This document shows positions 18,806 to 28,749 of a DNA stretch of 64,000 nt, piece by piece (positions within the stretch are counted from its first letter, which is position 1; every line of letters begins with the position of its first letter). The notes under the pieces are model-generated. The model saw nothing but the letters and a program-made list of their open reading frames with translations, was not told the origin of the DNA and ran no database searches. This DNA is from Chondrus crispus. Taxonomy: Eukaryota > Rhodophyta > Florideophyceae > Gigartinales > Gigartinaceae. A program made the translations under genes and the position numbers. The stretch lies in contig NW_005179018.1 of assembly GCF_000350225.1 (NCBI RefSeq), positions 62,001 through 126,000 on the forward strand, in the 5' to 3' direction.

Positions 18806-21800
18806 CTAAGCCATTCGAGGAGGGTAACCGTCGTGCCTGGATAAGCAGTAGAAAATATTCCCCTCCATGATCGAGGCAGTGCAACTCAAATTATTCTCTT
18901 CGGGTTTAAGACAATGTGTGGTACGGTCACTGTGACAGGCGTGAACTAGTCCAACTCTTCTGACAGAGTCCGTGAGCTTCAAGAATTGAAATGGCTTGTG
19001 GACGTCAACATAAATAAATCCGGAAGTGAACTGGCATTTCTTGACAACAGCGAAAGGTGTCTCTTGATATGCATCCTGCATTTTCATAAATGTTTCGATT
19101 GCAAAGTAAGCTACGTGCAGCTCATCAATGGAAGCAATTCTTTCATCTTCCGCAGGTGTAGGTACAATTTGCGGTTCGTCATCGAACACGAGTGCTTGAA
19201 CCGCAGAGCCTTTCGAGAGCATGTCGTGCGGTCTTGAATGCGATGTAACAACTCCAAACCCGTACAGGGATTTTTTCATTCGACATGCCTTTTCGAAGAA
19301 TTTGGGGTCATTTGGACCCGCTTCTACAATGAAGTCGGCAGCAATACAAGTCATAGTCGCATGGAATGAACCTTCAGCATCTACCGTACGTTCACTTGGG
19401 ACCCATTCCGCCCTTCTCGGGTTGTTGTTAATAGTAGTAGATGGAGCTCCGAGTACGTGCTTCAACAACCCATTTCTAATAATACTCAAAGCCTTCTCTG
19501 CCTCACCGTTCGTTTTCGTTACATAGTTATGTACGTCTCTTCTTCGTCCGCAAATGAGATTGACCACTGAAGAGATTGCCTTGCCTTCCATTTCACAACT
19601 GCCGTCTACAGAATAAAGAGCAGATGAAAGCCGGTTTTTCCAATCGTTATTAATAATGTGATCCATTCCCTGTATATGGGCGTCATGACCGTTGGAATCT
19701 GCCATGGCCTGCTTAAGGGGCTGGTGAGCGCATTCGAAAACAAGTTCGGCGAAGTGCTGCACGTGACCCATTGCAGGGATAGAATGCATATAAAGCTCTA
19801 GAAGCCGATGGATATTCGGCTTGTCCAGCTCTTTCCCCGCCATAGTACTGCTTCGACAAAGGTCATTGCAGTTTCGTATGTACATCTTGCAATGGCGTTC
19901 CAAGTCTGCCATATGCGCCGTGCCATCTTCACGATTGTACCTTTTCACCTGCTCCAATCCATCCACATGCAGCTTAGGATACCAGTATGTCTTGCTGACA
20001 AGTTTGCTAAACAAACTGAGGTTCTGTACAATTGAACACAGTGCTTGTTTGGATACATTAGATATTTCTTGAGGGCAGGATAGGTTATCAACAATCTCTT
20101 TGAATACAGGAGAAGCAATCAATAATATCGAAAACGTTGCCGATATGCTTGCCGTGTACATACTATTTGTACTGAAATTGTAGATGCGTGTCTCAGTTAC
20201 CAGGCGGTTTGTTCGAAACAAGGAACAGATTAACCCGTCTACCTGCTTTCTTCTAGTCGCGGTAGGAAGGGACTTAAAGGCAAGGGTTAAAATATTAATT
20301 GCGTTACCAGCCAGGAGATGGTCGGGGGCAACAAGCATTGAGCGATACGGGTCAAACCTAGGGTTTGCGACTAGGACGTTGTGTTCGGTCAGCGGTATCG
20401 TGGTTTTTTTCAACGCGTTCTTCAAATCCTGAGAAAAAGAAACAAAAGGACTTGCTTTCCTTGCTGCATCGTCATTTCCGTTCAGGCCCAATGCGTTCAG
20501 CTCTACATCCGAGATACCAGAGGCTCGTAAGGCCTTCGTTCTTTCTGCATTTCTCGCGAAACATGCGTCTGCGCTGTGAATATCCGTGGTGTATGCATAT
20601 CGCGATGCGAGTCCTTTAGGCCCTTTAAATCGCATGAACGAGCAGAGGTTGCATGGTGCTGTGCCATTCACTCCCACCACATCCAGGACATGCCCAACCT
20701 CGTGGTAGTCGCTCACGAAACCAACCACATCGGTAAACAGCAGCAAATCCTCCCCATCGGCACTTCTGGCAGGTATACCCTCTGTTGATGATTTGACGAG
20801 GTCTGCTACTACTTGCTTCAGACCTTCCTTCGTTGACACTCCAGGTTCAGTCAGGGCAAGAATACGTACTCGCTCTCTACTACTTCTACATTCCGGAGGA
20901 TAGTTTAGGGAGAGACAATAGACACCCCCCGCTGAACCCGCTTTAAATCGGAACGGGGAAAATCCATCTGAATATAGTTGGATATGGTCAACAAAGTATT
21001 TCCTTCCGTCTTTAAGCTTACCATATGACGGTGAAATTGGGGGTCGGGAGTGTTGAAATGAAAGAGATGGCTGGTTGCCGGCCACCATGACGTCCACCAC
21101 GGAAACCTTCGAAGCTGTATGAAATGAGATGCGTAAAGGATGATCAGCTCCATCGTCTCCAACCTCGCAAGCGAAGGGTATGCACACAAGCTCAATTTGC
21201 TGCCCTCCCTGTGTTGATCTGTTGTGATGCTGAATTAGTACCATGACATAATCCAGCTCAGCACTGATATTTAGAACTGTGCTAATGTCACCAGCGCGCC
21301 ACAGGTCCGTTGTTGGCCGCCGAAATCCCTTCCATGTTCCGTAACGTAACTCCGACCTCGACGCTTCGGTCAGGGGTGGTCCGTCTCTCCATGGCACTAC
21401 GAGAGAGGTTGTGACAACCCTGAACGTCAATTTGAAACATCTTGGATCTGCTCCGCTACACATATCCAGAGTGCACAATACTTCATGCGGAAATGGCGGT
21501 TCCTTCCGCAAGTGCAAGGTGACCACTCCTCCATCTCCCCTGTACGCAGTGAGCAATGGGCAGGAGGGCGCGGTTTCGTCGCCGGTGCTGGGAAGGACGT
21601 TACGAGCGATGTCCAGAATGAGATCTCTATTTCGAACCATGGGAACGCTTTCGATAGTGGAGAACAGAGCTCCCGAGCTAGGAGAGATGGAGTCTTTCGC
21701 AGCGCCTTTCAGTACATTCCATGTCTCGCGGCACGCCAAGTCCATCAAAGACCAAGATGATGGCAATATGACTTTGAAACGGCTTGAAACTGGCCCAACT

Positions 21801-22597
21801 CCCTGCAGTGACTGAAGAGTCTGTCTGGAGCCCGATTTCGAAGTATCTAAAATCGCCTCGCATTCCATGCTCATCACAAAACCCCACTCTCGAAGCAAAG
21901 GGGACAGAGTCCGATAAACCGTAGAGTAGTCAGGAAACAATTTCCCCCCCGGCTCGTATTTCTTTAGAAGGTGGTTGAAACAGCTCCGAAAGATGTTATA
22001 ACCAGACTTAGAGTACCGAACGGTCCCGGACACAAGTAAAACAGCCATTATATTTTGCCACACGCTAAGCTTCTTCCATCCACGACGGATCTCCGCAACA
22101 TCCAACTGCAGTCCTATATCATGATGCATTTCATCTTCCTCGTCCTGTGCACTGAGCCCGACCACCAGTTCATTTGTCGTACCCCTCACGTGTTCAAGTA
22201 CCATATCTACCATGCCACCCATGTCTTGCCCATTCGTTTCATGCATCTCCGCGACTGGAATTTCATCTGCGAACTGCATTTCGTGGACCATAGGGGTTCT
22301 GAACCCCTCTATAGTCTCAAAACATACATCTTTATGATCTCTATCCTCCGCCTCTGCCATTTCTTCTTCTTTTGTTTCCGCTGCACCCGCTCCTCGGATT
22401 TCATCGCAACCTTTCTCCGCACCCGTACAGTTTTGTGTCGTTCCATCAGCACTGTGTGTTGAGGGAGCGGATGTATCTGCTAGATGAAATGTCTCCTCAT
22501 GATGTTCTCCCCACCGATCGTCGTACGCAATGCGACCCCTTCTTCCCCGACTCCCGAGCTGGAACATGTTCCGTCGCTTCCGAATTCTTTTCTTCAT
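18806..22597 (-). CDS. Tnp2-like (CACTA/En-Spm superfamily) transposase
   Basis: One uninterrupted 1263-codon frame runs from ATG (22595-22597) to TAG (18806-18808). The N-terminus is basic (KKRIRKRR), followed by an acidic region to about residue 165. The catalytic-type region includes LYSDGFSPF (Asp about 544), FTDVVGFVSDYHEV (Asp about 630) with CNLC just after (zinc-binding pair), VAPDHLLAGN (about 756-765) and HFAELVFECAHQPLKQ (Glu about 951/955). Order and wording fit the RNase H-fold transposase of Tnp2-type elements, which cut at the CACTA ends in the nucleus. Plavaka or KDZ-like relatives are the alternative. It looks intact and intronless, so the element may be or recently have been active. 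A perfect hairpin lies about 80 bp upstream. Confidence 0.7.
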   Translation of the reverse strand: MKKRIRKRRNMFQLGSRGRRGRIAYDDRWGEHHEETFHLADTSAPSTHSADGTTQNCTGAEKGCDEIRGAGAAETKEEEMAEAEDRDHKDVCFETIEGFRTPMVHEMQFADEIPVAEMHETNGQDMGGMVDMVLEHVRGTTNELVVGLSAQDEEDEMHHDIGLQLDVAEIRRGWKKLSVWQNIMAVLLVSGTVRYSKSGYNIFRSCFNHLLKKYEPGGKLFPDYSTVYRTLSPLLREWGFVMSMECEAILDTSKSGSRQTLQSLQGVGPVSSRFKVILPSSWSLMDLACRETWNVLKGAAKDSISPSSGALFSTIESVPMVRNRDLILDIARNVLPSTGDETAPSCPLLTAYRGDGGVVTLHLRKEPPFPHEVLCTLDMCSGADPRCFKLTFRVVTTSLVVPWRDGPPLTEASRSELRYGTWKGFRRPTTDLWRAGDISTVLNISAELDYVMVLIQHHNRSTQGGQQIELVCIPFACEVGDDGADHPLRISFHTASKVSVVDVMVAGNQPSLSFQHSRPPISPSYGKLKDGRKYFVDHIQLYSDGFSPFRFKAGSAGGVYCLSLNYPPECRSSRERVRILALTEPGVSTKEGLKQVVADLVKSSTEGIPARSADGEDLLLFTDVVGFVSDYHEVGHVLDVVGVNGTAPCNLCSFMRFKGPKGLASRYAYTTDIHSADACFARNAERTKALRASGISDVELNALGLNGNDDAARKASPFVSFSQDLKNALKKTTIPLTEHNVLVANPRFDPYRSMLVAPDHLLAGNAINILTLAFKSLPTATRRKQVDGLICSLFRTNRLVTETRIYNFSTNSMYTASISATFSILLIASPVFKEIVDNLSCPQEISNVSKQALCSIVQNLSLFSKLVSKTYWYPKLHVDGLEQVKRYNREDGTAHMADLERHCKMYIRNCNDLCRSSTMAGKELDKPNIHRLLELYMHSIPAMGHVQHFAELVFECAHQPLKQAMADSNGHDAHIQGMDHIINNDWKNRLSSALYSVDGSCEMEGKAISSVVNLICGRRRDVHNYVTKTNGEAEKALSIIRNGLLKHVLGAPSTTINNNPRRAEWVPSERTVDAEGSFHATMTCIAADFIVEAGPNDPKFFEKACRMKKSLYGFGVVTSHSRPHDMLSKGSAVQALVFDDEPQIVPTPAEDERIASIDELHVAYFAIETFMKMQDAYQETPFAVVKKCQFTSGFIYVDVHKPFQFLKLTDSVRRVGLVHACHSDRTTHCLKPEENNLSCTASIMEGNIFYCLSRHDGYPPRMA

Positions 22598-22678
22598 TAG
22601 CTGTTAGAAGCGAGGAAGACATCGGATGAGAGTGCAATTGGAGCCACCTCATACCAGACTCGTATTTCATGAATGTGA

Positions 22679-22734
22679 ATGTAATCCAGGCTGATATCAG
22701 ACTGTTGACAGTCTGATATCAGCCTGGATTACAT
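22679..22734. repeat. Perfect 26-bp inverted repeat with 4-nt loop
   Basis: Arms 22679-22704 and 22709-22734 are exact reverse complements around TTGA. It lies 82 bp upstream of the transposase ATG. It could be a transcript hairpin, a cruciform regulatory site, or the footprint of two inverted ends of a small element. No second copy is seen in the window. Confidence 0.9.
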
Positions 22735-23123
22735 GCGTGAATCACACCTGCTAATTGGCTGACTGAAATTCTGTAAACATATTTTGCAGGTCATTGGCTT
22801 CCAACCCGAGTTGCTGTACACCTGTGCTGTGCTTTACGTGTTCATCCCATGGACAAAACGGAAATGACGTTTTATTGGTGCAGCATCATCCGTTTCGTCG
22901 TAAGAACCCAATTTAGGTCACAACCGGCTCACGTTTATAGCGCTTGAGGATACATTCGAGCTCCAAATGTATTCACGAATCCCTATAAGTACGTTGCACT
23001 CATCCTTTGAGCTGACCTTAAGCCCAAAACATCCATGAGCAGCGTGATACCAACGCCGTAGTGCCGCCACCCTCCCAGTGGATGAGATCCGCAATGTGCT
23101 ATCAACATTGAGCTTCCATCACA

Positions 23124-23364
23124 GCAGGCGACACGATCCACAGTGAGCTACCATCATCGCAGGCAACACGATCCACAGTGAGCTACCATCACCGCAGGCG
23201 ACACGATCCACAGTGAGCTACCATCACCGCAGGCGACACGATCCACAGTGAGTTACCATCACCGCAGGCGACACGATCCACAGTGAGTTACCATCACCGC
23301 AGGCGACACGATCCACAGTGAGTTACCATCACCGCAGGCGACACGATTCACAGTGAGATACTAA
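23124..23364 (+). repeat. 35-bp minisatellite, about 7 copies
   Basis: The unit starting GCAGGCGACACGATCCACAG begins at 23124, 23159, 23194, 23229, 23264, 23299 and 23334. Copies are nearly identical, with C/T and A/G variants only; the outer copies are the most divergent. It lies between the transposase gene and the right subterminal array. Confidence 0.95.
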
Positions 23365-23690
23365 CGAAACTTCACAACTATCCCGCACGTGATATGATCC
23401 TCCTAGTGCCACGAAACAGAGGGACCAACCGCCGGCAAAAGTCAACAACCTGAAAGTGCTGCGAATTTCAGGGGCACAGCTAACAGGCTCTACCCCCCAA
23501 AAACCGCCATCTGCGGCAGGACGAAGACGACTATCCGCAGCCATGTCGATGAAAAACATCCTCAGGCATGACGAAGACGATCATCGACAGACACAACTGT
23601 TGTGTCTGTTGCAGCTGCATCAATATTGATAATACATGTAGGTACTGGCCTATGAAACGCTTGTTTTCACATCCATCAACAGTGTCGTCA
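23365..23690. other. Spacer, no gene
   Basis: Nothing coding is convincing. A short inverted repeat (CAGACACA...TGTGTCTG) lies near 23590-23610. Confidence 0.5.
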
Positions 23691-24516
23691 GGCAGCGATT
23701 CCGTTATCATTCCTTACATTTAATTTAGTGCTTTACAACCATTGCAAATGTAGTCCCCAAAACATTACATTACCAATTCCTAAACACTACAAATGTCGTC
23801 CAGCAACATTATATTGTCGTCTCAGAACAAGTATCAACTACCATCCAAAACCAATATAAGTATTACTTCTGAAAACCACGATTATAGTGTTCACGAACGA
23901 TACGTTTATTGCTATTCCGACATATTACATGTAACGTGCACAGAACGATGAAAGTAATAATTCAAAATATTACTAATATATATTGTCGTTGGACAACATT
24001 ACCAGTGTTTATTCGAACGTTATATTTCACGTTTCTGTACGATATAAGTAATAATACAATTAATGAATATTTTATATTGTCGTTGGACAATGTTTAAAGT
24101 GTTTCAAGGAACATTATATTTAACGTTTCTGAACGTTGCATTTAGTGCCATCTAATATTATTATATATAGTGTGCTGAAATGATTCATTTATCGTTTCCA
24201 CAGACAGTGCCTATAATGTTCACATACGCTACGTATAGTGTTTCAATAACACATTATAAGTAACGTCCATTGTTGATGTTTTAATGTTTACAATGACATT
24301 ATATCTATTGTTCACGGCTGATGCAAGTGGTACCCGAATTCTGATGTTTTCATCGTACACGGACGTTTTATTATCATTCCTGGAATGCTGATGTATTGTT
24401 GTCCGGACAATACTATTCTGGTATCCCAAAAACGTATCGTCCAAAAACATTACATATATCATGACACGATATTACTTTAATGTTTCGGAATACTACAAGT
24501 ATTGTTGTTCCTAGTA
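23691..24516. repeat. Right subterminal repeat array (degenerate, ~22 bp period)
   Basis: About 825 bp of AT-rich DNA consist of imperfect units such as ATATTGTCGTTGGACAACATT, CGAACGTTATATTTCACGTTT and CTGAACGTTGCATTTAGTG, spaced about 20-24 bp, many quasi-palindromic. Read inward from the right end, AATGTTTTTGGACGATACG matches ATTGTTTTTGGACGATAG at the left end. This supports pairing of the two ends as one transposon. Confidence 0.7.
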
Positions 24517-24532
24517 CTTTGCCTCCGCAGTG
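24517..24532 (-). repeat. Right terminal inverted repeat of the CACTA-like element
   Basis: Exact inverted copy of 3478-3493. Outside it lies the RNase H region of a minus-strand copia element. The flanking trinucleotide (AAC) does not match the left flank (CGA), so no 3-bp target duplication is seen. Confidence 0.75.
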
Positions 24533-27500
24533 AACTCCTGCAATATGCGTCGGAGCCAGAGAGTAGTCTGCACAGCCGTGGATGCCGCCATATACTCGGC
24601 TTCGCATGTCGATAGGGCTTGCATGGATTGTTTGGTCGATGTCCATGCGACGGGGGCGTTTGCGAATAGATGGATGGCGCCGGTTGTTGATTTGCGATCC
24701 GCCTCGTCGCCAGCGAAATCGGCATCTGAATAAGATTGAACAGGGTGGGGCCGTGCGGGTGTGTTTGGTTCGTGAAGGACAGATGAAAGGTCGTTGTGAG
24801 ATTTGGAGGGTTGGTACAAGATTCCGTCGTCTCTCGTGGCGACCAGGTATCGCATTAGTCGTTTTAGGTGAACCCAGTGGCGTTTGGTCGGGCCATGCGT
24901 GGCTGCTGCCAGCTTGTTGACAAGAAAAACGATGTCCGGCCTCGTACAGTCTGCTATATATCTAAGTTCTCCCATGATTTGTTGGTACTTTGCCTTGAGG
25001 TGGGGTATTGGGGTATCTTTATCTGTGGGGCCATGCAGTTTGATGCCATCGGTGTAAGGGGTGCTTTTTCCGTTGGCAGTGGTCATGCGCATGTGAGTGA
25101 GGACGTTGTGGATGTACGTCGGTTGGCTGATTTTCACTGCTCCATTTTTCTGGTGTTGGATTGTCCACTCTAGGTACTGTGCTGGGGGACCGAGCCGTTT
25201 CACTTTGTACTTTTTTGATAGCGCCTGATGCAGCTTTTCGATGTGCGATGTGTGCGAGGCCACTATTAGGAAGTCGTCCGAGCTTAGGGCTATGAATATG
25301 AAGGATTTGGGTGAATGAATATTGAAAAAAAGACATGAGTCCTGCTCGTTTTGTTGGTAGCCGTGGCTGCGCAGGAATGTGTGCGCACCTTCAAGGTAAA
25401 AGTATCCCCCTGAGGGAGTGCCGTATACGTTTTTGGTTAATCGCCCGCCTGGCCCCTTGTGTTTGAGGTGACCATTGAAACGTGGGTGCTGCTTCACGTA
25501 CACAGGCTTTTTGTATTTGTAGTCTTCGTGAATGTAAGCTGACTTGAGGTCAAAGTGGTCACAGGCGAGGTTACCTGCGGCCTTGATTGCAAACAAAAGC
25601 CGTATGGTATCCTTGTCTGCCATATGAGAGGCTCGTTGGGAGGGGTCATAGTGGATATTCGGTTGCATCAGGTCCCCTCTTACTGAACACCTGGCTTTGT
25701 GCTCGAGAATGTCCCCATTTGATGCGCGTTTATAGCGGTAGGTAATCGTGAGGGGGATCAGCCGGGTTTTGGGGGGAGGGAGGACCTGGGTAGCCATTTG
25801 ATAGCTCCTGCTTCGTCCAATTTGTCAAGCTCGAGATTGTGTGCGCGCTCCCACAGCTGAGCGTCTGGGTATCTCCTGGCCTGCTTGTGCGATCGTGGTG
25901 CCGGTGTGCTTTCTGTTACGTGGGTGGGATCCGGGTGTGGGATGTGCGTTTTGTAGGCTGTCGTTTGTGTGGCGACGGGGTCCAAGGTGCGGGAGTATGG
26001 TTTGAAATCGATCGTCCTGACTCGCTTGTATTCTCCAGTTGCGAGGGTCCGCACCATGAGATGCGATTCGTCGATGCCGAACATGTAACGGACAGGGTGT
26101 GCGCGGGCTTGGAGCTTTGTCTTACTGCGTATTATGGGAATGAACCCTCGTTGGCCGAAGGTGTGCAATGAGGTAATTGCTGGTGCGTGCCCGTTCCAAG
26201 CGGTAAACGGTAGTTGCTTGGATGTGTGGTGCATTGTTATGTTGTACTTAAACAACACGTCGCGTACTGCATCTTCCCAGTAAACGGGGGATAACCGGCT
26301 GTGGTAAAGGGCAGCGCGCGCTGCCGTCATTAGAGTATTGTTGATGCGTTCAGCAATCCCGTTTTCTTGCGGAGCGTAGGGCGTACTGGGTTTGAGCGTA
26401 ATGCCCTCTGCGCGGTAATATTGACGTGCGGCTTTTGACATGTACTCGCCGGCATTGTCCGTCGTGAAAATATGCGGCGGCTGACCGTGACGTCTCTTGA
26501 TGGTTTGTACTGTGAAGATTATGAATTGGAGTATGTTCTTTCTATTGGGCATGAAGTGTAGCATAGCATACTTGGACTTTGTGTCTATAAACGTAATGAA
26601 ATATGCGTTGCCGTGGGTCGATTTGGGGGAGATGGGTCCGCAAACATCGGAGGACAGGGAAACAGCGATGGAATAGCGGTGCGTGGCTGATTTGTGCGGC
26701 TGCCGGCGCATTTTGCCGTGGGCACAGCCCGAGCAGGTGAGCCGTGGGGGGGTTCGCTTGAGAATTGCTGGGAGTGGCAGGAGCTCGTTTTTTGCCATCG
26801 TCTGTAGGGTTCGGGTACTAATGTGGTTGAATAAAAGATGCCACTTGTGAAACGCCTTGGCGAGTTCCGACTGAGACTGACCTATTTCGTTGTCAGAGTC
26901 CGGCATGCGACCAGCCGCGGAGATGTTTTGGGTCAATTTGTTGGGTAAGCCGCGCGGAATAGCGCCAATGTTTGTACGTTTACCAGCGGATGTATCTTGT
27001 GTTGGCTGCTGACGAGTGGGTAGTTTTGATCTTTGCTTTGAACGACGTTTGATTAGGATGGTTCTGGCAGCTCGTGACGAGGGGGGTGGGCCTTGGAGGA
27101 TGTATTGGCCGTTGTACCATCTTGCTGACCCAATCACTCGCGGGTTGGCCGCCTTGATGTTAACTATGCTGGCTTTTGATGCGGAGAATACTACATGCCC
27201 ATGCTGCTTGGCGATGGAGTGGACTGAGAGAAGGTTGGGATGTATGCCACGGTGTAGGACTGTTGGTAGGGTCAGCGAGTAGTGCTTATTTGTCTTGAGC
27301 TGTAATATGGCAGCGTGAGTGGCGCCGTTTGATGAGGAGGTGGCCGTTCTTGTTGTTAGTGGTTTTGTCAATTGGCGCATAGCAGGGAACGAAAAATTGA
27401 CGTGAGAGGGGTGGGCTCCTGAGTCAAGTATGAACGTACGGTTATGATCGTCCTCCTCAGATTCGGTTTCGTCCGAGACCTGGGCACCTGCTGCGTTTAT

Positions 27501-28637
27501 GGCTTGCAGCGTGGCGAGGTCGATAGGATTTTGGGTGTCCGTTTCTAGGCTGAGGTCGGGATCTGTGTATGCACGTTGCGCTTTGGCGGGACGACGACCG
27601 GTTCTCTGGTGATAAGGGGAGTCACGTCCTTGTGCAGGCGGCGTGCGTATGTTTGACACTAATTGGTTTAGGTTTGCAAGATCTTGGAGCTGTTGGGCAA
27701 GGTTGTTATCATTGCGTTGGTATCCCCACCTGCCACGTCCCCTACCACGAGTGTTACCGCGTCGATGACTGCTGCAATACCGACCCCGATTGTCACCATG
27801 GCGAGTGTGCGGCTGGGTGGGGTAAAGTGGAGGCGATGGTGTGTCCATCCTTCCGTTCTCCTCCTCGACGTCATAGAGACGTGTTTGGAAGTCCGAAATT
27901 CTGGGTGGGATTCCAGTGGCCTTGAACGCCCGAATGAGATCGCGGAATGAGGCGTTAGGGCGGAGTCCTTCCACCATGAAGCGAACTGTTGTTGCTTCTT
28001 CGGAAATATGGGGGTATGCTGCGTTCTGCATGCGGGCACGGAGGGCTCGGTGTTTTGTGACGTAATCCTTGATTGTCATGCCATCGTGTAGCACGGTTTG
28101 TTTGGCTTCTTGTTCCAGTATAGAGTGGTTATCCGCTGTGTTGCCTTGCAGGAGGTCCTTGAGGAATTCGACAATGCGTGAAGGGGGTTCGGTGTAGAGC
28201 ACGGCTGGCATCTGGTTGTTGATGTCGGCTGGGATACTTTTGGCAATTACTCGGCGACAGCTGGCCATTGCCTTGCCGTAAAACGCTTTCAGGTCGGGTG
28301 GGGTGGTGAAGTTGTCGTCAATGAGGGCTTCGAGGTCATGCATGGTCAGTATGTCCATAAGGGTGGCATGCCAGAGGGAAAAGTTGTCTTCCGTGAGTGC
28401 GGGGAGCTCTTCTGATATCTTCCATTTCGGGGTTTGCGTGAGCGTGTAGCTGTGAGGTCCTGGGGGATTGCCGTTGGTGCCAGGGGTGTCCATGGTTCGT
28501 TCCTCGCTTTCTGTGAGCTTAGCGTTGTCGTACAGCGGTGTCCAAATGGGGGATGTGTCACGGTAGTGACGGCGTCGCGACCGGGGGGAGTTAGTATGTT
28601 GTAGATCGGCTATGTTGTCGTTGTGGGCGGGTGACAA
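24533..28637 (-). mobile_element. Ty1/copia LTR element C1, minus strand
   Basis: The parts in order on the minus strand are: Gag (UBN2-like helices, about 27.7-28.5 kb); protease (FILDSGAH, about 27.4 kb); GAG-pre-integrase motif (HLLFNH, CSGCAHGKMR, about 26.7 kb); integrase core (DVCGPISP, TDNAGEY, TPYAPQENGIAERINN, about 26.3-26.65 kb); copia-type reverse transcriptase (FDLKSAYIHEDYK, about 25-25.8 kb); and RNase H (YSDADFAGD, STCEAEYMA, about 24.6 kb). Its left side meets the inverted end of the large transposon, so the 3' part and 3' LTR are not present. It looks nearly whole otherwise, with about one break unless the family reads pol in a second frame. The 5' LTR and leader presumably lie within 28.65-29.5 kb but cannot be delimited without a second copy. 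Confidence 0.85.
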
Positions 28638-28644
28638 CTAGAAG

Positions 28645-28749
28645 GAGCAATGCTCAGACTTGGCTAGCGGAGCAATGCTCGCACGCTGGGTGGGTAAGGT
28701 GTAGAGCAACGCTCGAATCCTTGTCGGTTACTTTCGTAGAGCGAAGCTC
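28645..28749. repeat. Four GAGCnnnGCTC palindromes in the C1 leader
   Basis: GAGCAATGCTC at 28645-28655 and 28670-28680, GAGCAACGCTC at 28704-28714 and GAGCGAAGCTC at 28739-28749 form four small hairpins just 5' of the C1 Gag start. Spacing is 25, 34 and 35 bp. The variants keep the GAGC/GCTC arms, which suggests the arms matter. Confidence 0.8.

Larger units (their letters stand above)
3478..24532. mobile_element. Giant CACTA-like DNA transposon with captured gene fragments
   Basis: Three independent signs define one element of about 21 kb. The 16 bases CACTGCGGAGGCAAAG at 3478-3493 recur as an exact inverted copy at 24517-24532. Immediately inside both ends lie AT-rich arrays of a related degenerate repeat of about 22 bp, both containing a TTTTTGGACGATA-type core. 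A Tnp2-type transposase gene (18806-22597) lies between them. Ends starting CACT and subterminal repeat arrays are hallmarks of En/Spm (CACTA) elements. The interior holds pieces of at least seven host genes in both orientations. The expected 3-bp target duplication is absent (CGA left, AAC right), and the flanks are two different retroelements, so the present ends may come from recombination between two copies. Alternatively, the two ends belong to different elements. Confidence 0.7.

Noticed and set aside
23124-23364. Regularly spaced repeats that could suggest a CRISPR array
   Set aside because: The 35-bp units are contiguous with no unique spacers, and the setting is eukaryotic; it is a minisatellite.
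3478-24532. Maverick/Polinton or giant-virus insertion as the explanation of the 21-kb block
   Set aside because: No capsid, packaging ATPase, family B polymerase or retroviral-type integrase is seen within it; the ends and transposase point to CACTA.
3478-24532. Helitron as the gene-capturing element
   Set aside because: No Rep/helicase protein and no TC...CTRR-type ends; inverted ends and a DDE-type transposase argue against it.
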